From Coturnix japonica (taxonomy: Eukaryota; Chordata; Aves; Galliformes; Phasianidae): a stretch of 64,000 nucleotides of DNA. Position 1 is the first letter of the stretch. The number at the start of each line of letters is the position of its first letter. The notes under the pieces were generated by a model that made no database searches, was not told the origin of the DNA, and saw nothing but the letters and a program-made list of their open reading frames with translations. This document shows positions 24,651-38,600 of this stretch, one piece after another. A program made the translations under genes and the position numbers. The stretch spans positions 34,789,775-34,853,774 of the forward strand of contig NC_029519.1 of NCBI RefSeq assembly GCF_001577835.2. The letters are read 5' to 3'.

Positions 24651-25040
24651 AACATGAGGCTCAGGGTGGGCGGGATAAGAGGGGCGTTAAGTCCCACCCC
24701 GGCCGCCCCCATCAAGCCCCGCCTGTCCCCGCCCCGGCCCTATTAGGGCCAAGAGGAGCCGCCTGCTGCCTTGACGCGGTGGTGACGTGGTGCCGAGCCG
24801 TTGCTGTGGCTGCTGAGCCGTTCCCAGAACGCAGCTGGGTTGCCGGCCTGGTGGTGGTACCTCCCCTGTGGAAGGTAGCTGGGAAGGGACTGCGGGCCTG
24901 TTGGAGGCGGTGCGGGGTGGTAACCGGCTCTTCCGTCTGCTTGTCGGTACCGGCTCTGCTGAGGCGAGAAACGTGCTCGTTAATGTCTTTATTCGGGGTT
25001 TCTTTGCTTTTGCTGCTTGGGTCGCTGCCTGAATGATGTG
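24650..25040 (+). promoter_or_regulatory. CFAP97: CFAP97 promoter and probable 5' non-coding exon
   Basis: A CpG-rich stretch with a GC box (CCCCGCCCC, about 24727-24737), a CRE-like TGACGT near 24783 and an RFX-type half-site GTTGCC at 24839-24844. A likely first exon ends at GAAG|GTAGCT (24874), though GTAACC near 24918 is another possible donor. The next exon begins at 26842, and its ATG lies 13 bases in, so exon 1 is non-coding. The RFX half-site would suit a cilia gene, but a six-base match is weak evidence. Confidence 0.55.
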
Positions 25041-26841
25041 TTCGGGGTGTCTGCAGCGCTTCTGCTGGGACTGAGGTGCTGGAGTCTTCTTGGTGGTGGG
25101 GATTAAGCCTTGCTGAAGGTGGTGCGCTTCTTCTGACGCTAGTCTTGCTATGGTGTGTGAATGTATGTGTTTGTCCCTCCCTGCTTTGAACATATAAGGT
25201 GCACTTAGTGTTTGATTGAATGCTTGTAAGTGATATATTTGAAACTTAGTGTCTGCAGGAAGCATATTTTTCCTGGTTAAGAACCAGTTTGGTAGTGACT
25301 GATCACTGCAGTTATCAAGAGGAAGAAATCAGTGAAATGCTTCATAGAATCTGTTTGAGGGCTGAAGTGATGTTGGTATTGCTAGGAAGTTAATAACTAA
25401 ACGTTGACTTAAGAAAGGCTTGGTAAAATAATCAGTCTCCAAAACTTTAGTAAGGTTTGGGATGCTTCAACATCCCCCACTAGTTGATTTGTTATGTATA
25501 TGTTGTTCCTTTGTAGTTTCTCATCCTAGATGCTGCTTGTGATACTGTGAAATGGAGAGAACAAGAAAGAAGACAGTGAGGAATTTTGGTCTTTTATTTT
25601 ATTGCTTGCACATTAACTTAAAGGTCTTTGCCCTGCAGTCATCTATGTCTCTGTGGTGGTCATGTGCTTCCATTGGCTGTGTTGCTCTAAACAGCAAGAA
25701 AATGGTCTCCCTTAGATATCTCCTAGCTGTGTGACAAGCATAGGAACAAAAAATACCACCTCTTCATCTGCTTCCTCTTGTTTGCTTTTAATGGAAACTG
25801 CAGAATTGAAGTTTAGTTTGAGTGATCAAGAGTGTGAGTGAGAGAAGTTGACCAGTGGTAGCACATCTGTTTTATATTAAGAAGGAGGCTGAAATAGTTA
25901 TGGGTTGTGCCAGGAAAGTGGAAGGAGCATTTCATAATGAACTGACTGCTGTTGCAACTGCTGCTCTGTATAACTTTTAAACTGCATTTATTCTGGTAGT
26001 AGTGGTTGCTGGCTGTTAATCAGCTCTGGCTCAGTCTCAGTGGAAAACTGGTGATTCAGCTGTTTGTAGTCATGTGGAATGGGGAGATGTGTGCTCTTCT
26101 GTTGGTGCTGATGGTGAGGAGGAGTGTGTGGGCCCTCTGCCCCCCCGGCCACTATCTTGATTTAAATCCCTTCCTCATTTAGGAGATTGTGTTCAGCTAA
26201 AAAACACACCTAATGATTTTTGGTACAGATACTTAATGACTTTGATTGAGATACTATTTGTTTAACTTCTGTTGTTGAACTGGGCAGCTGTAGGGAGACA
26301 AATAGGTTATAGGTATATATGGAAGCTGTATTTCAGCTGTACTTCCACCTGCAAACCTGGTTTTGCCTTATTCCTTTTCACTCTCATATGTACAACAGTG
26401 TTAACAATAGATCAGATATATGTGCTTGACCTGAGATAAATGAAGCATGCCACATTTAGCCATCAGTCATAATTAAATACTGCTGTTTACTCTTATTTAT
26501 GTTGTGTACACTTGAATGTATTAAAGTATATTATCCTCTTAGGAAACTATTATAAGGGCACATCCAGGAATTCATATGACAGTTGGACACTGAAGGCTAT
26601 ATAAGCTTTCTTGAAGGCAGGGATCACAGGAAGTTGTGTATATGAAATATTGCCAAATTCTGTGTAATATTTCAAGTTCAGAGTAGCAAAATGCTTTATT
26701 ATTAAGAAGTTACTCTTATGCCGTTATGTAAGAATTACAGATTACAAGAGCTAAAAGAATAAGGAATAAAACTATTACATGAAAAGTATACTTGCATTTG
26801 TTGTCATGCTGACTTTTGGAAACCTTCTCTGGTGGTTGCAG
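24875..26841 (+). other. CFAP97 intron 1
   Basis: About 2 kb from the CpG-rich first exon to the acceptor at 26840-26841. No gene or transposon was recognised inside. Confidence 0.55.
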
Positions 26842-27527
26842 GAAGCCCTTCAGTATGGACCAGTTTGAAGATACATCAGATGATGAAGTGGATCACGCTT
26901 TCTATGAAAGTGACTTTGGAGAGGAGAAGAAAACTGAAGAAACGGGTGAATATATAGAGAAAGGAAGTACAAAGGTAGTTCTTTCAGACCCTGACTTGAT
27001 TGCTAGTTCAAAGGATACAGACTGTTGTGAGGAGGAAAATGAAGAGAAGCAGGAAGATTTGCAGAAGAGTCCATTCCTAGAAGATAGCACAGACAATCCT
27101 GGGGATGCTTCATCTTTTTCACTTCCTCCAGTTTGTGAGAATGCAGGTACATCTGGAGCAACATCTGCAGCAAGCAGGAGAATGCAGGAAAATGTTCCTC
27201 CTGGGAGTCCTGAAATAAATTATTATACAGATGAAGAAGACAGTAGTGATGACGACAGAAAACAGAAGATTAGACCAGAGTCAGCTAAACAGTCCTACAA
27301 TGTAGGAAGGGCTAGCAGAACGTACAGTACTACCAGTTCCTCTTCCTCATCCTCAAGCTCAGATACAGATACTGATAGCTCTTCATCAGACTCATTGCAT
27401 TCTTCCTCCAAGAGAAATGCTTGTAGCGTGATTCTTCCATCTCCAAAACAAAAATGTGCATCAGCAATAAAATTACCAGAAGGAAAAATGAAGCTTGGAG
27501 ACCATGTGGAGGAATCTGAAAATGCAG
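26842..27527 (+). CDS. CFAP97: CFAP97 coding exon 2 (acidic Ser-rich N-terminus)
   Basis: The exon follows GTTGCAG at 26841. The ATG at 26855 has A at -3 and G at +4. The protein starts MDQFEDTSDDEVDHAFYESD, matching human [20 protein letters not shown]. Residues 1-224 are acidic, with YYTDEEDSSDDD and a run of serines with Asp-Thr pairs near residues 165-185; a disordered region is likely. The best donor is GCAG|GTACTA at 27527/27528 in phase 1, which fits the next exon. Read straight on, the frame stops at 27608-27610 after FEFAASIVNI (251 residues), a possible short form from intron retention. Confidence 0.9.
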
Positions 27528-27755
27528 GTACTATTATAACATCCCTGTCAACTCCAGACAACAGTTCCAACCAGCCTTTTGAATTTGCAGCTTCAATTGT
27601 TAACATTTGAAAGTAAAAGGAAAAAAGAATGTGAGACAAGAACTACATGTGTATTTAGAAGAATTTCAATACTATGAAATGCTTGAATACTCTTAAGGCT
27701 TCAAAATACAGATTTGCACATATACTTATGTATTTTTATTTTCTTTTTCATTTAG
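27528..27755 (+). other. CFAP97 intron 2, 228 bases, apparently former coding sequence
   Basis: The candidate intron is 228 bases, a multiple of three. Its first part reads in frame as TIITSLSTPD...QPFEF, resembling human CFAP97 VSPLSTPD...QSFEL. After a TGA at 27608, another frame reads KVKGKKNVRQELHVYLEE, resembling human [20 protein letters not shown]. This suggests coding sequence lost to a frame shift and now removed as an intron. GTACTA donor and TTTAG acceptor fit. Confidence 0.6.
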
Positions 27756-27821
27756 AATCCAAGTCTGATTCCAGCAGCAATGGCTCACATGATGGTGTGG
27801 ATCTGAATCAGCATGTGAAAG
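27756..27821 (+). CDS. CFAP97: CFAP97 coding exon 3
   Basis: A 66-base exon after CATTTAG, ending AAAG|GTAACT. It reads SKSDSSSNGSHDGVDLNQ then HVK, compared with human SSKSSSVLDSS...MDLNHLLK. Entry and exit are both phase 1. Its first two bases complete a Glu codon begun at the end of exon 2. Confidence 0.85.
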
Positions 27822-28499
27822 GTAACTTTTGAATGTATTTATCTATTTTAAAAATGTGTAGTGTTTTTATGTTTTTGATAACAGTATAGAAATGCACTTA
27901 ATGGAAGAGAATATTAGGGATTTTTCTTTGAGCTAGATAATGCATTTTGACTGTAGTTTGCTCCAGTGTGTTAGAGCTGGTATGATTACAGCTATGTGTT
28001 GTTTCCTTACTTTATGCCTTGCTATGTTGAGCCTATATTAAGGAAGACTTCAAAATATGCTGTGTCCATCATTTAACTTTCCTGTGAATAGAAGTCAGGT
28101 TTTTATTTGCATGGAGGTTCTTCTAAGAAAAACAAAGCTAACCATGAAGATTCTGGTAGGAATATTTCTTAACATTTGACAGTCCTTGTGTACAATAGCT
28201 CCTTCCTGGTAGGAAAGGCTCCATCTACTTGCCAAAACATCATGTTGCTAGGCAATTAAGAAGTTATAATGTCCTGCATCTTTCTTTATTCCCTGATATG
28301 AGGAGGCTATTTAACAACCAGTGATTGTAGAAGGATTCCTTACATGCCTTAAATAAATGGTTATTATTGGTTTAAAGTAAGTATTCTCAGAGAATGACTT
28401 GAATTGTTTTTTGGAGCAGGGGAGGTTTTTCTCTGGAATGTAAACCAGTTCTAAATAACAATAATGAAGACTGAGTAATGAGTAGTAGAGTTCTGTGAT

Positions 28500-28845
28500 T
28501 CTGCAGAGAAGACTGAGAGGGGATCTGATCCATGTTTATAAATAGCTAAAGTGCAGAAGGCAGTTGGATGAAGCCAGACTCTTGTCTGTGATGTGTAGTA
28601 ACAGGACAAGGAGCAATGACCAAAAATGAGAAGATGGGATGTTATGTTCTAATATGTGGAAGCAATTCTTTGCAGTGAGAGTGATGGAGTACTGGAACAG
28701 GCTGCTCACAAAGGTTGTGGTGTCTTCCTTGGAGATATTCAAGACTTATCTGGATGCCTACCTGCACAGCCTGCTGTAGGGAACCAGCATTAGCAGGTGG
28801 ACTATCTCTGGAGGTCCCTTCTAACCCCTGCAGTTCTGTAATTCA
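28500..28845 (+). mobile_element. CR1 LINE, 5'-truncated
   Basis: The order of segments is that of the bird CR1 3' region: AGAAGACTGAGAGGGGATCT, then GTAACAGGACAAGGAGCAAT, GGAACAGGCTGCTCACAAAG, GGAGATATTCAAGACTTATC and finally GGAGGTCCCTTCTAACCCC with TTCTGTAATTC. It is clearly diverged and has no intact frame. Confidence 0.88.
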
Positions 28846-30349
28846 TATCATATGGCAGTTAATGTTCTTGATTAAGATGTGTATTACTCTCAAATGCCTT
28901 GCTACCTTGGCAAGCATGAACTAGGTTAATTAGTTTAAGTAGTTTGGACTTTAAGTGGGGTGGGTTTATTGATGGTGGAAAGTAACTAGTCTGGGAAAGT
29001 AGGAGTTGATCTTATTCCTGATTATTATTTCCAGGTATTTTCTTAACAAATATGAATCACTCCCCCTCTTCCTTTTCCTGACTATCTGCATGAGATCTTC
29101 ATCAGAACTGAAGAGACATTAGTGTTGTTTCAAGTGACAACAGTATAAGCCCTGTTTTGTATCCATGAATCAGTATTTAAAACCAAGAAATCCTGATGAT
29201 CATTTCAAGTATAAAATTCAGTAGTCTGTACTGATAAAACATTTAGTTCTAGCATTATGTGAGTCTCATTTCCCAAGATCCCCAAGATTTGAAAGATTTC
29301 TGTGTAGCCTATTACTGCATTGTATCTAGGGTGTGTGCAGCAATTTATTCCATAGAACTCCATACATTGGTAACATGAACATTTGGAAGACCCGAGTCTC
29401 TTGCATTAGAAAAGGCTTCTAAGAACAAAGAATTTAGTTTGTTTTCTTCTCTGTAAGATGAGGCTGATACCTGTTTATTTCACAGAAGTGTCTGTGATCA
29501 TTAGTCTGTAAATCCATGGTATTAGCTATTATTAACCTGAGGAAGTGGTGTGATGGGTTAAGTAGGACATTGGACTGAGGACTTGATCTGCTTCATGCTC
29601 TCCCTGATCTGTATACTCTCTGATGAACCTTGTTGGCCTTTTCTCTGCCTCAGATTTTCTATCATAAAAACAAAAAAGCATAGAAAATCACTTGGTGAAA
29701 ACCAGTGTCATGTCAGTGTTGTTACTATGAAAACAAAATCCCTCTTTCTTAGGACATTATGAAAGAAATAGCAGCTTTAAGCACTGAAACAACTTAATAC
29801 ACTTTCCTTCTGGGACTGCAAGAGTGAAACGTGTGTGGCTTAAGTTTAGCCTCAGTGCCCCTGAGACAGCTGTATCATCCTGTCCTAATGTATTTGACTT
29901 GCTAATTATTTGAATTTTGTGTAAGGTTTGGCTGGTTTTAGTCTTCAAGGTCATTTAAATACTTACACATTGAAAGCAGTAAACAGCTCATTCATCCCTT
30001 AAAAGTGAGTCAGGTGTGTCCCTATGGAAACCAGCTTTCCTAGAAATCTTGAGAGGTAGAACTCCATGCTTTATGCAAATGCTGCTGCTTGTTTACTTCT
30101 CTCCCCCAAATAATTATGGTTCAGAAGCAATTAAGCGCATGTAGGGATCTCTTTAAATCACATTATTCATTGGTAGAGTATGAAGGTACAGATGAACTGT
30201 TCCAAGACTTAAGAGAGAGGACAAATTACAAACTCTTCACAACTGTAAATAACTTGAAATGTCACTGTTGCCTCATGTTGTCACTGGCCACTGTGAAAAC
30301 AGTCAAATAATTAAAATACTTAAGTGTTGGGATTAATTAGCAACAAAAT

Positions 30350-30432
30350 GGTTGGACTCCCCCTGGGGCAGGGGGGTGGAACTTGATCCATGAGGTCCCT
30401 TCCAACCCAAACTATGATTCTATGATCCTATG
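30350..30432 (+). mobile_element. CR1 LINE 3' tail
   Basis: Ends with the CR1 signature: GGAACTTGATCCATGAGG, TCCCTTCCAACCCAAACTAT and the short ATTCTATGATCCTATG tail repeats. Only the last 80 bases are recognisable. Confidence 0.88.
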
Positions 30433-33400
30433 TATTTTTAAGATCCCTTGTGACCTGGGCTGCTTGATTCTAAATTGTTCAAATAACTTTGAAGCTCCAG
30501 TAACAGTAGCTGTACCTGAAGTACTTCAGAGCATTTAGAGTAAATGTGTTTACTATGTTGTGTGGGACTTTTTTTGTTTATTTACTGATGATGAATTGTC
30601 TGTGCTTCTGTTGGCTTGTGTAGACTTTGCAAAGGCACTTACCACCTTTACTGTGAGTGTTTTTATTTCCATGAGATTGGGAGCATGTTCAATACATTTG
30701 GGCGTGCATACCTGTTACTGTATCTTTTTGTGTCACAGTAACTACAGAGTGAAAAGGAATGTTTGGCAGTGTAAGCAGTGTTTCATAGTGGTGCAGCTTA
30801 GACAGGTTTTCAGCTAGGCAGCCTTGGGAGTAAAATATTGCTGTGGGTTAGGAGTTACAGCATTGGAAGCCTCCTTGCTGACACAGCTTGTGTGCTGCTG
30901 CTGGAAGTGATGATGGTGATTCTGACTGTCCACAGAAACAGTGTCACTACTACTTTGGCAAGTCTTACACACCTTTTTTGGCTACTTTCTTAGGTTGCTA
31001 CTTTGGCTTATTTGATCATAGTTCAAGAAGCAGTGGCTTTATGATGCCCTTGTTTTGTTAGGAACAAGCACTTGCCCTGTAATACTCATGATTGTCTCTC
31101 AGGAAGTTATATACTAGGCATTCTGTTGCTTTTCTTCCTTACAGGCTTAGTAATACAAAGATCTGTTGAGGAACTGAGGGAAGTAGAGAGGAACTATAGA
31201 CTTAGAGATTAATTTCTGTGCCCTGTCCTCTTGAGGAAAACCTGCTGTTGTACGAGTCTGAAATTCAGGTAGGAAATGTGAGTCTTCTATAACTCAGCCA
31301 CTTATTGAGAGTGTAATTATTGGGTTTTGGCAGTCATCTGCTCAGATGTCATCAAGCAACTTCACAGCAGAGATCTTGTGATGGTTGTAGCAGTTGATTT
31401 TTCCTTTGTTTCTTTTGAGCTGTGGCATATGATACCACCACTCTTTGGAATTTTCATTGGTTGTTATTTAGAGGCATAAATGCAAGAGAACATGTAACCA
31501 GTAGTGTTAGGGGCACAAATACAGGTCGGGGCTTCAGCTTAACAACTGAGCGTCTCCTCTTTGCCATAACCTGCCTTCCACTCATGTATGATGTGTGGTC
31601 TTCATCAACTCATGAGACTCAATGGATATAAGGCAAGAGATGATACTGTTTCTCGCAGCTTCATGATAGAATTATATAATGTGGCTCCATGTGAAATGTA
31701 CAACTGTCCAAAACTATTACAAGTTACTTTTTTTCCAGCTATGTTCTGCAGTGCTAGTTTTCCATGTTCTCATAAGGATATGTTTGATTCCGTTTTTACT
31801 AAGTATATGGTGGTTTGATGTTACCTTGTAAAGTGCGCTACTAGCTATTTTCCATGTATTTCTTTTTATCCCTTATAGGTTTATCCAGGTGCAATTCTTA
31901 TCTCAGGTTTGTCTCCTAAACAGCTTTGATAGGAGCACTAGTTTGTTCTTGAGAGTAACGTGCTAAAATGTGATAGTGCTTATCAAGAGACATCATGCTT
32001 TATTAACCTGTTGGTTGGCGCATTTGATCTGTGCTGTTTTGCATTCTTTTGGATTTTAAGTGATTTGCATCTTCCCTTGACAAACTAATAAATCAACATT
32101 TGCTAATGTGGATGGCCTTGTGGTTACAGTTACCTAAGAGTAGTTTCTGCATATATCAGCCTGCATGCTGATGGGGCAAAGTCACTGATTTCTGAATGGA
32201 TTCCAGAATTCATGAACTACGTGAATTTTGAATTCCAACTTCTTTAACAGTGACGGTACTTGCTTGCATCAGTTCTGGAGTGTAATCAGTTGAGATATTT
32301 CAATAATAGTTTTTGTAACCTTTTAAATTAAAGGCATGCTCATCATTTTGAGTCTTATAAGCTATTAATGACTGCCTCAGAAGTTCCTTACTGTAGAACT
32401 GCTGACATGGAAATGTTTTGCTGAGGAAATATTGCTGTGCATCCATTTCCTTTTTTCCTGCTTTGCTCAAAGCTCCTGATTTGGTTGCATAGGACTCCTG
32501 TGGCTAAAAACAAGGGATACCTTTTGGAGGCACTGTGATATTGGAGTGATGCAGGTAGCGCTTTGAGTAAGGTTTCCTGCCCCATCTCTTGGCTCCTAAT
32601 ACCTGTTTGATCTAACCTGCTACCACCGTTCCTGTGGCATAGGCTCATTCCTGTGGCTCAACTTTGTAATAATAGAACAGCAAAGCTCTTAGAGAAAGCC
32701 AAGGCATAGGGGTAGGTCGATAGTTTTGCTGGAGCTTAGCTACAATTAAGCATAAGCAGCTCTGGCCAAGAGAGGTTTTCCAGTTTATACTCGTGAATAT
32801 GCGAGTCTGCTTTCTGTATATTTTTGTGTGCATTCCTTGTATTTTATTTTTCTATCTCAAAACCTCCAGTCCTGGTTTAATATTTCAGTGTTTCTACTGT
32901 CCTAAATTGCCAACTGTTTCTTAGTCTGTCACAAATAGTCTCTCTATCCATTAACCTTAATTTCTCTTTGCATCATGCTGGTGAATTGCAGCACTGCTTC
33001 AGGAGTAAATAAGCAAAATCACTTCAGGAAATGCATTCTGTATCACTGAGTCATGCTTTCCCAGTGTTGTTTTTCTATCTAAAACAATTTGTCCTGTCCT
33101 TGAGGTGAGACAGATATCTTAAATATCATTGAAGCCAAGAGAAAGTCACTTTCCATGTGCAAACCTGTAAATATTAAGTGACAGGATGATTCCTGGCTTT
33201 GTGAATTATTTCTAGTCTTGGCTTTCTGAAGATGTTTGCTATTGCCTGTAAGACTAGACTTATGCTTGTATTGGTGGCACAAATGATAACCACTACAGTG
33301 ATAATGGTTGCATGCAGTGTTACTTTAGTGCTTTGTACCAGTAACCCCATTAGCATGTATAGATAAATGCCACTGCTGATGGCTGGTGCTGTTGCAACTC

Positions 33401-33849
33401 CAATGAATATCCGAGGATAGAATTTTGTGTGCATATTGTCGATGCATGGTGAAGGTAGAAACTGAGGTCATCACTTTGAAAGGGGTATTAGAAGTACTGG
33501 CCATTTAGAAGAAATGGCCATGCACAGAAAGCTGATCGACATCTTTATTGCTAAGTAACTAATACATCTGACTCAGTTCCTTGTAGAACATGCAAGTATT
33601 GCTGATCCTATTTGCAGTGAGTTCGCTTGCTCATTGTATCCATTCAGCTCCTCTAAACTACTGTCTGTAAATGAGGAGGAGTTGCCTAGTGAGAAGGAAG
33701 TATCTTGGACTTGATTTTTGGAGTGAATCTTGTGTAATATGAAGGTATTGAGGAAAACGATCAGTCCTGAAAATTTGCAAAATACATGAATTTGAAGTTC
33801 AGTTGGGGAGGCAAAAGATACTTTGATTTTTCATGCCTGTAAATTGTAA

Positions 33850-34395
<546 letters not shown>

Positions 34396-35329
34396 TAGTT
34401 TCACTGCACTAAGTCTGCAATGAATTTCCACAAATATACTGTTTGTGTAGTTGTTAATTATGCTTTATTTTCAGATGAAAATACATTATACTTTGAATGC
34501 ATTACTTTTTAGCGTTATTCAATTTAAGGGTAATTGTCATTTCCCCAGACATAATTTTGTATAGCAGTCAAATTCTGTTTGCACTACTTTGTGCATTATT
34601 GTTACCTACCTTTCAGGAACAAGCTCACATAATATAAAGCAATCGATATGACAGCATCAAACCCATTACATTTAAAATGTGGTACAGTGTGGATGTCACT
34701 TGTTTCTGGATCATAACTATCTATTGCTTTCAATATTTGTAGTTCTGCTTTTCTCATTATTTGAATATATGTGACAACTAGAAAAATTGAATTAGTAGAA
34801 AACAGGAGCTTAGGCTCATTTGGGAGAGTATTAGAGCTGACACCAAGTAATACTGGTTTTAACAAGACTTTTAATGACTGAATTGTATTATGGTGAATGA
34901 CATTTTCATATCTAGTTGTTCATTGCTGTGTTTGAAAAGGAGGTAATGTATAGCTAAAAGTATTAGGGAAGTTGTTAGCGGCATTAATGTAACCGTTCTT
35001 TTTTTCTTCTGTTAGGTTGAAGTTTCCTTTTACATAAATAGAATTCTTCCATGCTGAATCTCTATCTGATTGTCCTCTTCAGGAAAATACATTACACTTC
35101 AGTTCTTCCATCTCAGATTTCTACATCATTTAAAACTTTCCCTAAGTGAGCAATGGGGGGTTACGGGTATCCATAACACTTCACACACTGAGAGGGATTT
35201 GGTGTGACAACATACTGTAGATACAATACTCCTCATTGTGGAGGGAGAAATGTTTTTAGGATTCAGTTTTCTTAAGCTTTTAGGACTGCTTTCTTTATAT
35301 GTTGTGGGTGTACCTGACTAATTTAGAAA

Positions 35330-35695
35330 GAGGAATCTGGGAGAAGGCTCTGGGGAGACTTCATAGTGGTCTTTAATACTTGAAGGGAGCATACAAACAG
35401 GAGGTGGAACAGCATTTAACAAGGGTGGATGGTGATAGGACAAGGGGGAAAATGGCTTTAAACAGAGGCAGGGGAGACTTAGGTTAGATATGAGGAGGAA
35501 GATGATCACTCAGAGGGTGGTAACGCACTGGCACAGTTTGCCCAAGCAGGTTGCAGATGCCCCATCCCTGGATGCATTCAAGTCCAGGCTGGATGTAGCT
35601 CTGCGCAGGCTAGTCTGGTGGTTGGTGACCCTGCACAAAAACAAGGGGGTTGAAACTAATTAATCTTTGATGCCTCTTTCAACTCAGGGGTTGCA
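35330..35695 (+). mobile_element. CR1 LINE, 5'-truncated
   Basis: CR1 segments in order: GAAGGCTCTGGGGAGACTTC, GGTGATAGGACAAGGGGGAA, TTTGCCCAAGCAGGTTGCAG, ATCCCTGGATGCATTCAAGT and a decayed tail near 35640-35690. It lies in a CFAP97 intron in the sense direction. Confidence 0.88.
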
Positions 35696-38600
35696 CAGGC
35701 AGATGGGCCCCATCCCATGTGCAGGCATGTGTCTTTTAATTATGTCAGAACTTTATACTTGCCTCTGCTCTTTCCTAAATGGAGCCTGCTTTGGGTGGCT
35801 GAACTTAGCTAGAAAGCCCTGTGTGTGTGCCTCTTATCAGTAGAGGACGCTGTTGATTGAGCAAACCGGTTCCTTTTCCAAAGGTATGGCCAGCTGCTAC
35901 TCTCCCATGGAAAGCATGACTGATAGGTTACTCGTTTCCCATGTCTGTATGATCTCTGTACTGACAAGTGTTTATCTCAGTTTCTGCTAGTGAATGTATA
36001 AAGCTGAGCTTCGGAGGCTGAAAACTATTTTGAACTTTAGTGGTTTGTGTTTGGCACAATCGATATAGTATATCAGTGTAAATATTTAGAGGCCTTCTAA
36101 GTTCCGATTTGCAGCCACTGCATCATTCCTTCCTCCTTTCGTCTGAATTTAAATGTGAGTAATTTTGTATAGTTTTTTTGTTGTCGAATGTTTTTGTTTC
36201 TCAGACTAGGATTTAAGTGTTCTAGCAGCTTAGGTCACTTGTGTTCATTCAGGTTCCTTGTGGACAGGTGACCTTTGGAGTTCATGCTGGAAGCTGAGTG
36301 GAAAATCTTAGCAGGTCTGGGGCAGCAGTTCCCAACCTTAGGTCAAGAGCAATGAGGGTGTTCTCCTTTGCTGTGGTATTTGGCCTTGCCGTGCATCCTT
36401 GTGAATTTTTCTGACCCTTGCTGTTACACCTCACTGTGTATAAATGTCAGTGTCATTCATTCCCTTGTGTTGTACTCTCCTGAAATGTACTCTGTGTTCC
36501 AGCAGATACCACTGATCCCAGCTCTAGTATAGTCAGCCTCACACACCCAGTGCAAAATTCGCTTAGGGGCTGGCTTCCCTTATGTTATGCTTGGCTCCCC
36601 AGACCCATCTGCTGGACTCTTACTTCCTACTTTCCATTGTGGCCTCTACCTGAGCAGAGATCCTCCACCCAAACTGCTTCCTTTCTCCTGCACTTTGAAC
36701 TGCTTGAATTTTTGTCTTTCTGGTCACTCTGAGCTTCCTCGGAAGAAAAAGAAAGCACTTTGCAGCTGCTATATGTTCATTTATCTCCATTTGATTTAAG
36801 GCTGCTGATGGGTTGAGATATTCAGAGGGTGAGAAGGGGCAAGGGAGTGAGTGTCTCTGGCTGTCACCACATACAGAGAACATAATTTAGTTTGGGCCAC
36901 ATCCTTTAGTCTTGTGCTTCACTGCAGTTCCTGTGATGTCCACATCATGCTGCAAACAAAGGACACCACTTCTTGGCATGGAAACAAGACTAGGAGGACA
37001 TGGGCACACTGAGGTTTTGCCCAGGTACCTCACACCTTCCTCATGAATTCTGTGCTGCTTCTGCCTTCCTTCCATCCCTTCCCCAGGGACCATTCCCAGA
37101 TCAGAGCACCACACCTCAGATGTCACATACTTTATGTGACTGTAGGAAGATTATTGGGGTTATTTTGCTTTACTGGTCTCTTTCTGGAAGAGCTGTAGGA
37201 AACAATCCTCTTAAGAGGTCAGAAATACTAGCACTGGGCTTGGATGCTCCTTGGATACTCAGTCACGCAGGGTTTTGTGAGATGTTGCCACTTACTATGT
37301 AGGTCATGTTAAGACTGATACAAAACAAAGGTTTGTAAAAAACAGTTTTGTTTCAGGATTATGAAGTACAGTAAAAGCAAAATAAAAGCAAAATAACATT
37401 GTTTCCGTGGCTTCTTTGTCAGGGAAGTTACTCAGATATGAGATTGACATGCAGATGCAGCTGGCTAAAATAAACTGCTGTAAAACGTACACATTGTGCA
37501 ACTCTGCAGTCATAGTTTTGAGGCTTTAGGCTCTTCATGCTGATTCCTTACCTTACAAACCCTCTTGTGAAGAAGAAGCTGTCCCTGAATGTACTGTTAT
37601 ATCTGCTTCACCCTCCCCCACCTGGGCTCTGCACAGGGACAGTGTGTTTGCTAATGTGAGTGACATTAGAGGAGGCATAATATAAATAAATCTGAACAGC
37701 TGTCAAGGCACGCTAGTCAGCTGGCTACAATTTGAAGGTGGTGAAAACTGAAGCCTTCACATGGTCAAAAAGCTAAGTAAAACAAGAAAAAGTAGCATCT
37801 TTTCTCCAAGCTAGCAAAGTTGTTACATCCCTTTCCATGACAGAGGAGAAAACAGTAGTGAAAATAGTTGACTTTCTAAATGGTAGTGCAATCATATTAA
37901 GCTTGAATCAGCTGCTCTGAGCAGCTACTATTAAGAGCAACTGATAGATTCCTGTATTTGTCTGTTATTCAGTTTTCTCTATAAATCCCATCAGGAATGT
38001 GTCTTTGGCACCTGGATTACTTAGTGTGATTTGATTCTTTGCTCATTAAGGTCAATGACAGTTTCTATTACTGCTGTTGTTCAGGGTTAAGACTACAGAA
38101 ATCTGGCACTTCAGAATAATGGAAGTGTCAGTGTTTCATTTCTCAGAATCCTCTTTTGAGGAGAATATAGTAGAAGAATTAGCAGGTTTAAATGGGTAAT
38201 TGAAAAAGAACATTACTTGTAGATGGTAGTTCCCTGGTACATGAGACAGTAGGCTTGTTAGTAGAATAACATAAGCACTGGATTAGATATTTAACTAACC
38301 TAATTAGATCAAGTCTGACATTTTGGTATACTGATGTATGCACGTCTGTATGAAGAAGGCTGTGCTTCAAACTGTAGGGTTCACAACCACAACTAGCATG
38401 TAAGTTACAAGTCCTTGGTACAGTGCTCAGCACAGGGTAGGGATACAATGAGAGCTATTTTCTAGCTCTCTACAAAAGCTTTTCTTAAAACAGGGATGGA
38501 ACCACTTAAGCACAGCGTAATCTGCTCATTTGTGGGTAAGGATAGTATGATGTCTAGTTTTAACCTCTTCTAAAAACAATCTTTTCATACTGGAAGCAGT

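Noticed and set aside
24614-25265. Open frames of 140 (plus) and 192 (minus) codons over the CFAP97 promoter
   Set aside because: GC-rich promoter shadows with no recognisable domain.
36320-36350. GGCAGCAGTTCCCAACCTTA, resembling the ends of some hAT transposons
   Set aside because: Only about 15 bases fit, and no second terminal repeat or target duplication was seen.
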